Source of the DNA: Phyllobacterium zundukense
Lineage (GTDB): Bacteria > Pseudomonadota > Alphaproteobacteria > Rhizobiales > Rhizobiaceae
Reading direction: 5' to 3'
NCBI RefSeq assembly: GCF_002764115.1
Contig: NZ_CP017940.1
Location: 2,454,501 to 2,518,500, forward strand
Length of the DNA: 64,000 nt
Below, in pieces: positions 15,485 to 23,157 of the stretch (position 1 is its first letter; every line of letters starts with the position of its first letter). The notes beneath the pieces were generated by a model, which worked only from the letters and a program-made list of their open reading frames with translations, was not told the DNA's origin and searched no databases. The position numbers and the translations under genes were made by a program.

Positions 15485-16375
15485 TCAGATGTTCTCAGCC
15501 ACCAGGCTTGCGACCTTCTTGTGGATTTCATTACGGCTGTCGGCCGTGCCCTTCGGGTCATAGAGATAGACTGCCAGGAGAATGGGCTTGCGATCCGGTG
15601 GCCATATCACTGCGAGATCATTGGCCATGCCGCTATCGCTGGTGCCCGTCTTGTCGCCAACGTTCCAATCCTTTGGCAGCCCTGCACGCAGCCGCTTGTC
15701 TCCAGTCTTGCTGCCAAGCATCCATTCGACGAGCTGATCACGGGATGATCTGGACAGGGCGTCTTCGAGCATGGTCTTTTGCAAATCCTTCAGAATTGCC
15801 GCTGGCGTAATCGTATCGCGCGGGTCGCCAGGCTTGGCTTCATTGAGCTCGGTTTCCCACCTGTCGAGACGGAACGTTGCATCGCCAAGACTGCGCGCAT
15901 ATTTGGTCAGCGCCTTTGGCCCGCCAAGCGTATCGAGCATGAGATTGCCGGCAGTGTTATCGCTCAAGGTGACGGCCGCCTCGCAAATCGCCTCGATCGA
16001 CATCCCCTTCCCGACGTATTTTTCCGTCACCGGCGAATAGGTAACAAGATCGCTCTTCTTGATCAGGATCATCCGCTCCAATTGTTCCTGCTTCTGATCG
16101 ACGCGTGCCAAGACCGCCGCGGCAGCTAGAAACTTGAACGTGCTGCACATGGCAAAGCGCTCATTCTCACGATAGTCGATGCGGTTATCGCTGCCGGTAT
16201 CGCGTGCCGAGACTCCAAGGCGCGCACCGGTTTTCTCTTCCAATGTCTTGAAGGCGGCAGCGAGATCCACCCGGCTGGCTGGTGCGGCCTCCGTGGATTT
16301 GAACCGCAATGATAGCGCCGGTATAGCCAGCACCGATCCAATCAGTGCCGCGCGGCGCGTGATATGACCACCCAT
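15485..16375 (-). CDS. class A serine beta-lactamase, Tat-type signal
   Basis: The enzyme hydrolyses beta-lactams in the periplasm. All class A motifs are present in the 296-aa product: CSTFK (catalytic S78, K81), SDN (138-140), ExxLN with the general-base glutamate (E174, in WETELNEA) and KTG (242-244). PGDPRDT after the omega loop is as in CTX-M-like enzymes. The N-terminus (ITRRAALIGSVLAIPALSL) has a twin arginine, suggesting Tat export of the folded protein. No AmpR-type LysR gene is adjacent; the divergent side holds an SRPBCC gene. Cys directly before the active serine lacks an obvious disulfide partner at the 238 position. Confidence 0.92.
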   Translation of the reverse strand: MGGHITRRAALIGSVLAIPALSLRFKSTEAAPASRVDLAAAFKTLEEKTGARLGVSARDTGSDNRIDYRENERFAMCSTFKFLAAAAVLARVDQKQEQLERMILIKKSDLVTYSPVTEKYVGKGMSIEAICEAAVTLSDNTAGNLMLDTLGGPKALTKYARSLGDATFRLDRWETELNEAKPGDPRDTITPAAILKDLQKTMLEDALSRSSRDQLVEWMLGSKTGDKRLRAGLPKDWNVGDKTGTSDSGMANDLAVIWPPDRKPILLAVYLYDPKGTADSRNEIHKKVASLVAENI

Positions 16376-16524
16376 TTCTCATCTCCATCTCCAGGATCGA
16401 ACTGCGAGGAATCTCGCCGGTGCAGGCTGATGTCCGAAGTGGCGATTTCCAAGGAAAATTTGTGACCGAAAAGAGCCTCACGACAACTTGACGGCATCCG
16501 CCGGAGTATGTATTAAACCAAAAG

Positions 16525-16550
16525 GTTATTTAACTGAATAGTTATACAAC
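16525..16550. promoter_or_regulatory. palindromic operator-like site upstream of the SRPBCC gene
   Basis: The 26-base stretch from GTTATTTAACT to AGTTATACAAC is an inverted repeat with 9 of 11 pairs and a GAAT centre (perfect core TAACT-GAAT-AGTTA). AHSA1/SRPBCC genes are commonly controlled by an adjacent ArsR-type repressor binding TTAAC/GTTAA repeats like this. No such regulator gene is next to it here. Confidence 0.45.
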
Positions 16551-16593
16551 AACCGATTGCGTAACAATTTCAGTTTTGCAGGAGGAGCCCAGC

Positions 16594-17070
16594 ATGAATG
16601 CCGCAAACCGTCCGGATTCCGACAGTGAACTAACGATCACGCGCCTCGTGAATGCTCCGCAAAGCCTCGTATTCAATGTCTGGACGAAGCCGGAACTGCT
16701 CATGCGCTGGTGGGGACCGAGGGATTTCACCTGCCCAAGCTGCGAGATGGATTTCAGGCCGGGCGGCGCCTATCGCACCTCGATACGATCGCCCGCCGGC
16801 GAAGACGCCTGGATGGTTGGCCGCTACAGGGAGATTGTCGAGCCTGAACGCATCACCTTCACCTTTGCGTGGGAAGACGCCGACGGCAAACGCGGGCTCG
16901 AAACCCTGGTAACCGTGACCTTCACCGCGCAAGGCGATCAGACAAGGCTGGTCTTTCATCAGGCACCGTTCGATTCCCTTGCGGAACGCGATTCACACCG
17001 CGGCGGCTGGACCGAATGTCTGGAACGTCTCGAGGCCTATGTGGAGCCGCTGCAGCAAACAGCGCAGTAA
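16594..17070 (+). CDS. SRPBCC (AHSA1-like) domain protein
   Basis: The 158-aa product is a single START-like SRPBCC domain of the Aha1 C-terminal type. It runs LTITRLVNAPQSLVFNVWTKPELLMRWWGPRDFTCPSCEMDFRPGGAYRTSIRSP at the start, WMVGRYREIVEPERITFTFAWED in the middle and GWTECLERLEAYV at the end. Such proteins bind small hydrophobic ligands; the specific role is unknown. AGGAGG precedes ATG 16594. It directly abuts the GFA-family gene, so the two form an operon under the palindromic site at 16525-16550. Confidence 0.85.
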   Translation: MNAANRPDSDSELTITRLVNAPQSLVFNVWTKPELLMRWWGPRDFTCPSCEMDFRPGGAYRTSIRSPAGEDAWMVGRYREIVEPERITFTFAWEDADGKRGLETLVTVTFTAQGDQTRLVFHQAPFDSLAERDSHRGGWTECLERLEAYVEPLQQTAQ

Positions 17071-17082
17071 GTGGAGGACAAG

Positions 17083-17484
17083 GTGGAGCAGACCTTTCAC
17101 GGCAGTTGTCATTGCGGCGCAGTCCGCTTCGAAGCGGATATCGATCTTGATCAGGGGACGAGCAAATGCAACTGCTCGTCCTGTGCAAAGGGCCGCTTCT
17201 GGAAGGCCTTCATTGACGCAAGCGCCCTGCGCATGACTGCAGGAAGCGATCACCTGACCGAATACCGCTTCGGTGGCAAAACAATCGCACATTTTTTCTG
17301 CCGAACCTGCGGTGTCAAGCCGTTTGGCCGCGGCGAAACGGCAAACATGGGCGCGTTCTACGCGATCAATCTGGCCTGCCTCGATGACTTGACACCGGAG
17401 GCCTTGCTGGCGGCTCCGGTCGAGTATCAGGACGGCAGGCACGATCATTGGGAGAACCAACCGGCTGAAGTGCGGCATCTATAG
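17083..17484 (+). CDS. GFA family (glutathione-dependent formaldehyde-activating-like) zinc protein
   Basis: The zinc-binding cysteines of the GFA fold are all present: SCHCGAVRFEADI, CNCSSCAKG and FFCRTCGVKPFGRG. The family includes Gfa and many uncharacterised beta-tent proteins, so formaldehyde activation should not be assumed. I chose GTG 17083 because GGAGG ends five bases upstream; an in-frame GTG at 17071 immediately follows the previous stop codon and is the alternative. Second gene of the SRPBCC-GFA pair. Confidence 0.85.
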   Translation: MEQTFHGSCHCGAVRFEADIDLDQGTSKCNCSSCAKGRFWKAFIDASALRMTAGSDHLTEYRFGGKTIAHFFCRTCGVKPFGRGETANMGAFYAINLACLDDLTPEALLAAPVEYQDGRHDHWENQPAEVRHL

Positions 17485-17779
17485 GATCCCAGGCAAATCT
17501 GACTCAACCCTGCAAACGTCACAGGTTGCGCAAAACGGTAAATTCAATCGATTAGACTAAGGTCTAATTGCGAGAATTGAGGCCTTCCCGTATGTTTTGG
17601 CTTTCAGCGTGAAGTCCTTTTCGAAATGCCAATTATTGAAAGCTTTTATCCTGCTGTTGCTGAGTACTTGAGGTAAACCAGTCGTTTGTGTGCGTACCCT
17701 CCCTGCACGCAAAGCCTGACATGTCGTTCCCGGGAGGTCAGGAAAGGAAAACGCCACCAATTGTTTTTCTTCCTGAGAA
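17485..17779. other. intergenic region without a supported gene
   Basis: About 295 bases between the GFA gene and a candidate small RNA. Short frames on both strands lack ribosome binding sites and recognisable motifs. I see no gene. Confidence 0.4.
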
Positions 17780-17901
17780 TTGGCCCAGACCTCTATCGCC
17801 TGGGCCAGGCAAACGCAGGACCAAACGGCCCGAACAGATCCTTCGCTGGTTATGGGCAAAAGAACAGGCAGTCATGGAAGTCCCACCATGGCTGCCTTTT
17901 T
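17780..17901 (+). ncRNA. candidate small RNA with hairpin and Rho-independent terminator
   Basis: TGGCCCAG (17780-17787) and CTGGGCCA (17800-17807) form a perfect 8-bp stem. Sixty bases later an 11-bp stem (GGCAGTCATGG / CCATGGCTGCC, one G-U pair) with an 8-base loop is followed by TTTTT (17866-17901), a textbook Rho-independent terminator on the plus strand. No coding gene ends nearby: the GFA stop is 380 bases upstream. Either an independent small RNA ends here or a long 3' UTR is terminated. The promoter was not identified. Confidence 0.4.
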
Positions 17902-18216
17902 ATCCTCAAGGCGATTGCAAATTGACTTTCAGACACGTTGCGGCACGCAATTGGCAGTTGCGGTTCCGAGGGGCGAGTTGACCCGGCTTGCGTGGTGGTC
18001 GGCCGGATGTCCGCACGGCAAATGCCGCCATTCGATCGACAAGGACGGAATTACCTCCGGCATTTCGGGGTGAAGCCCGGAAAATCCGCGCGGATAGTTT
18101 GCTTGACATAATTCCTTTTCGTGCCACTCTTATGGTTATGGGGATTGCGATCTCCCCACGAGGCGTCATGCCCAAGTATCGCGTCCAGAAAACCGACTTC
18201 AACGGAGGGACGCGAA
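17902..18216. other. upstream region of the chr operon
   Basis: About 315 bases without a supported gene. A TTGACA at about 18102 is a possible -35 for chrB, with no clear -10 at the usual spacing. A GGGGA...TCCCC inverted repeat at about 18138-18155 lies in the presumed leader and could be an operator or RNA hairpin. Confidence 0.3.
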
Positions 18217-19035
18217 ATGTCTTCGACCACGACTATTTCACACGAAAAATTGGTGCGGCTGATTGGTACACCCGCCAGCCCCCTGCTCATCGATGTTCGC
18301 ATCGACGAGGATTTTGCCCTGGATCCGCGCTTGATCCCCGGCTCGCGCAGGCGTTCACACAGGGACGTTGAATCCTGGGTTCATGACCTTGCTGGCGAGC
18401 GGGCGATTGTCATCTGCCAGCAAGGCAAGAAACTGAGCGAAGGGACGGCGGCCCTGTTGCGTTACAATGGCGTGCCTGCGGAAACGCTCGATGGTGGCTA
18501 TGAGGCCTGGGTTACTGCAGGTCTTCCCGCTGTTCCCGTGTCACGCTTGCCGGCCCTCGACCAGAAGGGACGGACCGTCTGGGTGACACGCGCACGACCG
18601 AAGATCGACAGGATTGCCTGTCCGTGGCTCATCCGCCGCTTCGTCGATCCGGATGCGGTCTTCCTGTTCGTGACACCTGCCGAGGTGGAAGCAGTGGCAG
18701 AACGGTTCAATGCCGCGCCTTTCGATATCGAGAATGTGTTCTGGAGCCACCGGGACGAACTTTGCACATTCGACGTGATGATCGAAGAGTTCGGCCTGAC
18801 CAGCGATCCGCTCTCGAGGCTTGCCACCATCGTGCGCGGCGCGGATACGGCCCGGCCCGACCTTGCCCCCGAAGCGCCCGGATTGCTGGCAGCGTCTCTC
18901 GGCCTGTCACGCATGTTCGCGGACGATCTCGAACAACTCGAAGCGGGCATGACGCTGTATGACGCATTCTATCGATGGTGCCGCGATGCTACGGACGAGA
19001 CACACAACTGGCCCAATCGAAAGCCCGGAGCGTAA
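18217..19035 (+). CDS. chrB: chromate resistance protein ChrB-like with N-terminal rhodanese domain
   Basis: Residues about 8-108 are a rhodanese-like domain with a candidate active-site cysteine in VICQQGKKLSEG (C67) and a GVPAETLDGGYEAWVTAGLP ending. Residues about 118-270 match the ChrB C-terminal domain (GRTVWVTRARPKIDRIACPWLIRRFVDPDAVFLFV). ChrB proteins act with the chromate efflux pump ChrA, either as a chromate-sensing regulator or an accessory factor. The classic N-terminal DNA-binding part is replaced here by rhodanese, so an enzymatic or sulfur-related role is more likely than repression. GGAGGG precedes ATG 18217. chrA follows with one base between. Confidence 0.8.
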   Translation: MSSTTTISHEKLVRLIGTPASPLLIDVRIDEDFALDPRLIPGSRRRSHRDVESWVHDLAGERAIVICQQGKKLSEGTAALLRYNGVPAETLDGGYEAWVTAGLPAVPVSRLPALDQKGRTVWVTRARPKIDRIACPWLIRRFVDPDAVFLFVTPAEVEAVAERFNAAPFDIENVFWSHRDELCTFDVMIEEFGLTSDPLSRLATIVRGADTARPDLAPEAPGLLAASLGLSRMFADDLEQLEAGMTLYDAFYRWCRDATDETHNWPNRKPGA

Positions 19036-19036
19036 C

Positions 19037-20446
19037 GTGTCCGATATTGCGAGCAACGAAGTCGGAGAGTCGCCTGTAGTCCGCGATGGCCACGGGATTT
19101 CCTTTGGCGAGGCCGTGCGTGTCTGGGTGCGCATCGCCTCGCTGAGTTTCGGCGGCCCCGCGGGACAGATTGCGGTCATGCACCGCATCCTTGTCGACGA
19201 GAAACGCTGGATCGGCGAAAACAGGTTCTTGCATGCGCTGAACTATTGCATGCTGCTCCCGGGGCCGGAGGCACAGCAACTCGCCATCTATATCGGATGG
19301 CTCCTGCACAAGACGAAGGGCGGCCTCGTTGCCGGAACCCTGTTCGTGCTTCCTGGTTTCCTGTCGATCCTAGCGCTCAGTACAATCTACGTGCTTTTCG
19401 GAAATGTCGGGGTCGTGGAGGGGCTGTTTTTCGGGCTGAAAGCTGCCGTTCTTGCGGTTGTCCTGCAGGCGGTTGCGAGGATCGGCAAGCGGGCACTCAA
19501 GAACAGCGTCATGGTGTTCATCGCCGTTGCAGCTTTCCTTGCCATCTTCGCCTTCCATGTGCCGTTTCCGTTGATCATCCTGACGGCGGCCCTCATCGGT
19601 TATGCGGGCGGGAAAGCCGGTTCGCCCCTGTTTCAGGTGGGCGGCGGCCATGGCAATGCGGGCCCAGGGCTGGCCGACCGGGATTCGGCCCTCGGGGAAG
19701 CAACGCCTGACCATGCCCGACCGAACCTCCCCTGGTCGCTGAAGATATCGGCGATCTTTCTGTTTCTCTGGCTGGCACCGGTTGCAGCGATCGTGCTCAC
19801 CATGGGACCGGACAGCGTGTTCAGTCAGATCGGTATCTTCTTCAGCAAGATGGCGATGGTGACGTTCGGCGGTGCCTATGCCGTGCTTTCGTACGTGGCA
19901 CAGCAAGCCGTCCAGAACTACGGATGGTTGCAGCCCGGCGAAATGCTCGACGGGCTTGGCATGGCGGAAACGACACCCGGCCCCTTGATCATGGTGGTGC
20001 AGTTCGTCGGTTTCATGGGTGCATTCCGCGATCCTGGAACGCTGTCACCGCTGATGGCGGCGACACTGGCCTCCATCCTGACGACATGGGTAACCTTCAT
20101 GCCATGTTTCCTCTGGATATTCCTCGGCGCGCCGTTCATCGAGGGTCTTCGCAACAACCGGGCGCTGACGGGTGCAATGTCGGCAATCACCGCGGCTGTT
20201 GTCGGCGTGATCATGAACCTGGCGGTATGGTTCGCCCTCCACGTAATTTTCAGCGAGGTCATCCGTTGGCAAGCGTACGGGATTACACTGGATATCCCCG
20301 TCCTGTCCTCGATCAACCTGCCATCGTTCTTGCTGACGCTTGCCGCCGTCATCGCCATTTTCCGGTTCAAGGCCGGAATGATCCAGACGCTAGTGGCCGC
20401 ATCCGTGGCCGGTATCGCCTGGCACATGGGGACGGGATTAACTTAA
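19037..20446 (+). CDS. chrA: chromate transporter ChrA
   Basis: ChrA exports chromate from the cytoplasm. The 469-aa product has two homologous CHR domains. The first contains FGEAVRVWVRIASLSFGGPAGQIAVMHR and NYCMLLPGPEAQQLAIYIG; the second contains FFSKMAMVTFGGAYAVLSYVAQQAV and DGLGMAETTPGPLIMVVQFVGFMGA. The glycine-rich FGGP/FGGA motifs and PGPEA/TPGPL pair are diagnostic of long-chain ChrA. The start is GTG 19037 with GGAG upstream, right after the chrB stop. The central loop (about residues 195-235) is glycine/aspartate-rich. A strong terminator follows. Confidence 0.92.
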   Translation: MSDIASNEVGESPVVRDGHGISFGEAVRVWVRIASLSFGGPAGQIAVMHRILVDEKRWIGENRFLHALNYCMLLPGPEAQQLAIYIGWLLHKTKGGLVAGTLFVLPGFLSILALSTIYVLFGNVGVVEGLFFGLKAAVLAVVLQAVARIGKRALKNSVMVFIAVAAFLAIFAFHVPFPLIILTAALIGYAGGKAGSPLFQVGGGHGNAGPGLADRDSALGEATPDHARPNLPWSLKISAIFLFLWLAPVAAIVLTMGPDSVFSQIGIFFSKMAMVTFGGAYAVLSYVAQQAVQNYGWLQPGEMLDGLGMAETTPGPLIMVVQFVGFMGAFRDPGTLSPLMAATLASILTTWVTFMPCFLWIFLGAPFIEGLRNNRALTGAMSAITAAVVGVIMNLAVWFALHVIFSEVIRWQAYGITLDIPVLSSINLPSFLLTLAAVIAIFRFKAGMIQTLVAASVAGIAWHMGTGLT

Positions 20447-20451
20447 AGGAG

Positions 20452-20482
20452 CTCGTGCGCAGTAACTTTGCGCACGAGTTTT
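20452..20482 (+). terminator. Rho-independent terminator of chrBA
   Basis: CTCGTGCGC (20452-20460) and GCGCACGAG (20470-20478) form a perfect 9-bp GC-rich stem with a 9-base loop, followed by TTTT. It begins five bases after the chrA stop and separates it from the convergent GST gene. Confidence 0.85.
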
Positions 20483-20496
20483 AAGCATTCTTTGTC

Positions 20497-21198
20497 TCAG
20501 CGCGCCCGCTGGCCGAACAGAATCTTCTGGGCTTCTTCGTCATTGGCGAGATTGATGCGTTCCGCCTTACCTACCTCCACGCCGCGCTGAACGGCAGGGC
20601 GGGCGCCGATGGCTTCAAACCAGCGCTTCAAATTGGGGAAATCATTCAGATCCTGGCCCTGATTGGCATGGGAAATCACCCAGCCATAGGACGCCATGTC
20701 AGCGATGGAATAACGACCGGCCAGATATTCAAGACCCTCGAGGCGGCGGTTCATCACACCATAGAGACGATTGACCTCATTGGTATAGCGGTTGATGCCA
20801 TATTCGATCTTCTCCGGCGCATATTGGCGGAAATGATGGGCCTGACCGGCCATCGGCCCAAGGCCACCGACCTGCCAGAACAGCCATTCCTCGACCTGAA
20901 CGCGCGTGCGTTCATCCTGCGGATAGAACTTGCCGAATTTCCGGCCGAGATATTGCAGGATCGCACCGGATTCGAACACGGAAATCGGCTCGCCGTCCGG
21001 ACCTTCCGGATCGACGATGGCGGGCATGCGATTATTGGGAGCAATCTTCAGGAAGGAAGGCGCAAACTGTTCGCCCCTGCCGATATTGACCAGTTTCAGG
21101 TCATAGGGAACGCCTAGTTCCTCCAGCATGATGGAAATTTTCCAGCCATTGGGAGTTGGCCAGTAGTGAAGTTCGATCGGCTTCGTCTGGGTGGTCAT
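20497..21198 (-). CDS. glutathione S-transferase family protein, YfcG/YghU-like disulfide reductase
   Basis: The 233-aa product has a thioredoxin-like N-terminal domain with the Nu-class signature IELHYWPTPNGWKISIMLEELGVPYDLKLV, PNNRMPAIVDPEG (the cis-proline loop) and FESGAILQYLGRKF. A helical C-terminal domain with YSIADMASYGWV follows. YfcG/YghU enzymes reduce disulfides using two glutathiones and use Thr/Asn of the TPN motif rather than a catalytic Tyr. The start at 21198 has GGAGA upstream; two in-frame upstream starts lack this. Confidence 0.88.
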   Translation of the reverse strand: MTTQTKPIELHYWPTPNGWKISIMLEELGVPYDLKLVNIGRGEQFAPSFLKIAPNNRMPAIVDPEGPDGEPISVFESGAILQYLGRKFGKFYPQDERTRVQVEEWLFWQVGGLGPMAGQAHHFRQYAPEKIEYGINRYTNEVNRLYGVMNRRLEGLEYLAGRYSIADMASYGWVISHANQGQDLNDFPNLKRWFEAIGARPAVQRGVEVGKAERINLANDEEAQKILFGQRAR

Positions 21199-21397
21199 GA
21201 GGGTCTCCATGAAATCTTGGGGGATATCACGGATGAACATAGGTCTCCGGATGAAGATCACAAGGTGCGATTCCGGAAATCCATTCCTTGGATAAACGCT
21301 GGATGAACAGGCATCTCAGCTTTCGTTCAGGCCGCCTCGCATAATGTCCTCACATCAGCAATGCAGAGCCTGAACAGGCAAGGAAAGCGAGGGGATC

Positions 21398-21562
21398 ATG
21401 GTACAGTCGGCAACAAATCTATCACTGCTTTTCCTGCGGGCGCTGATTTTCTCGGCCATTCTTGTGGGTCCGGTCGTGGCGTTTGCCGCAAGCTATGAAG
21501 GCCGCTCACCATCCAACGGGGGCGTTGGCCTGGTTCTCCTCGTCGCTCTGCAAAGAGTTTAG
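21398..21562 (+). CDS. small membrane protein (54 aa), hypothetical
   Basis: A short frame behind a GAGGGG site (4 bases before the ATG) encodes one hydrophobic helix or signal peptide (LLFLRALIFSAILVGPVVAFAAS) and a short glycine-rich tail with a second hydrophobic end. It lies just upstream of amn on the same strand. Supported only by the RBS and the membrane-segment composition. Confidence 0.35.
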   Translation: MVQSATNLSLLFLRALIFSAILVGPVVAFAASYEGRSPSNGGVGLVLLVALQRV

Positions 21563-21606
21563 CTTGTCTCCTTTTCAACTGTCATATGAAGTCACTATAT
21601 TGGAGC

Positions 21607-23115
21607 ATGGACAAACGAATCGGAACCAGGAAACCTGTCACCATCAGCATGCCACGCCATGTTGAGCCCGAAGAATTTACGGATGCGAAAGCTGCCGTCG
21701 AGGCATTGAGTGCGCTGTACGAACGCAATACGCAGTTCTTGCGCGACGCCTTCGACAAGGTTGCCAAGGGCGAAGCCCGGGACACCATGCATTTCCGTTC
21801 CTTCTACCCGGAAGTGCGGCTTTCCACATCCAGCTATGCGCAGATCGACTCCCGTCTGGCCTTCGGCCACGTGTCGGCGCCCGGCCAATACTCAGCGACC
21901 ATCACCCGGCCAGACCTCTTCGGCAATTATCTCGAAGAGCAGATAAGGCTGCTGATCCGCAACCATGGTCACCCCGTGACTGTGCAGGAATCAACGACGC
22001 CGATCCCCATCCACTTCGCCTTCCTCGAAGGTACCTATGTGGAATCCTCCGTCGCCGACGCGTTTACACGTCCCTTGCGCGATCTGTTCGATGTGCCGGA
22101 TCTCGCCGCCACCGACGACCGTATCGTCAATGGCGAGTACGAGACCGACGATATCGACAGCATCATGCCATTGTCGCCCTTTACCGCGCAGCGCGTCGAT
22201 TATTCGTTGCACAGGCTGTCGCACTATACAGCGACGCGGCCGGTGCATTTCCAGAACTACGTGCTGTTCACCAACTATCAGTTCTACATCGATGAGTTCT
22301 GCGCGCTGGCGCGCAGGCTGATGGCGGAAGGCGGCGGTGGCTATGAACGTTTCATCGAACCCGGCAACCTGGTGACGGAGGCAGGCGACGACGCCCCCTC
22401 CTCCGGCCTGCCGCTGGGGCGACTGCCGCAAATGCCGGCCTACCACCTCGCGCGCAACGATGGTTCCGGCATCACCATGGTCAATATCGGCGTAGGCCCC
22501 TCCAATGCGAAGACGATCACCGATCATATCGCCGTGCTGCGGCCGCATGCGTGGTTGATGCTCGGCCACTGCGCCGGTCTGCGCAACACGCAGGCGCTTG
22601 GCGACTACGTGCTCGCCCATGCCTATGTGCGCGAGGACCACGTGCTGGACGATGACCTGCCGGTCTGGGTGCCGATACCGGCGCTGGCCGAAGTGCAGGT
22701 GGCGCTCGAACAGGCGGTGGCGGAGATTACCGGACTTGAAGGCTATGACCTGAAGCGCATCATGCGCACGGGCACTGTCGCGACAATCGACAACCGCAAC
22801 TGGGAACTGCGTGACCAGCGTGGTCCCGTAAAGCGGCTCTCACAGTCGCGCGCCATCGCGCTGGATATGGAATCGGCGACGATCGCGGCAAATGGTTTCC
22901 GCTTCCGCGTGCCCTATGGAACGCTGCTTTGCGTCTCCGATAAGCCGCTGCACGGCGAATTGAAACTGCCGGGAATGGCGACGGAATTCTACAAGCGCCA
23001 GGTTGCGCAGCATCTGCAGATCGGTATCCGGGCGCTGGAGAAGCTGGCTGAAATGCCACCCGAAAAGCTGCACTCACGCAAGTTGCGCAGCTTTTTCGAG
23101 ATGGCATTCCAATGA
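21607..23115 (+). CDS. amn: AMP nucleosidase
   Basis: The enzyme splits AMP into adenine and ribose 5-phosphate and so controls adenylate pools. The ~500-aa length fits the family (E. coli about 484). The N-terminal domain contains FRSFYPEVRLSTSS and DSRLAFGHVSAPGQYSATITRPDLFGNYLEEQI. The C-terminal nucleoside-phosphorylase-like domain has GPSNAKTITDHIAVLRPHAWLMLGHCAGLRNTQALGDYVLAHAYVRED and RAIALDMESATIAANGFRFRVPYGTLLCVSDKPLHGE, with the substrate-contacting Glu and the purine-facing Asp. Several close ATGs exist (21586, 21607, 21649); the start is uncertain. Confidence 0.93.
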   Translation: MDKRIGTRKPVTISMPRHVEPEEFTDAKAAVEALSALYERNTQFLRDAFDKVAKGEARDTMHFRSFYPEVRLSTSSYAQIDSRLAFGHVSAPGQYSATITRPDLFGNYLEEQIRLLIRNHGHPVTVQESTTPIPIHFAFLEGTYVESSVADAFTRPLRDLFDVPDLAATDDRIVNGEYETDDIDSIMPLSPFTAQRVDYSLHRLSHYTATRPVHFQNYVLFTNYQFYIDEFCALARRLMAEGGGGYERFIEPGNLVTEAGDDAPSSGLPLGRLPQMPAYHLARNDGSGITMVNIGVGPSNAKTITDHIAVLRPHAWLMLGHCAGLRNTQALGDYVLAHAYVREDHVLDDDLPVWVPIPALAEVQVALEQAVAEITGLEGYDLKRIMRTGTVATIDNRNWELRDQRGPVKRLSQSRAIALDMESATIAANGFRFRVPYGTLLCVSDKPLHGELKLPGMATEFYKRQVAQHLQIGIRALEKLAEMPPEKLHSRKLRSFFEMAFQ

Positions 23116-23144
23116 GTTGCAGCCCCAGGCTGTAACTGTCTCTT
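23116..23144 (+). terminator. hairpin terminator after amn
   Basis: GTTGCAGCC (23116-23124) and GGCTGTAAC (23128-23136) pair over 9 bases with one G-U and a tight CCA loop, followed by TGTCTCTTT. It sits directly after the amn stop, before the convergent VOC gene. Confidence 0.5.
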
Positions 23145-23157
23145 TAACAGATCCGGA

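Noticed and set aside
17557-18202. Several short frames on both strands between the GFA gene and chrB
   Set aside because: No RBS, low-complexity Arg/Pro-rich products and overlap with hairpins; more consistent with non-coding DNA.
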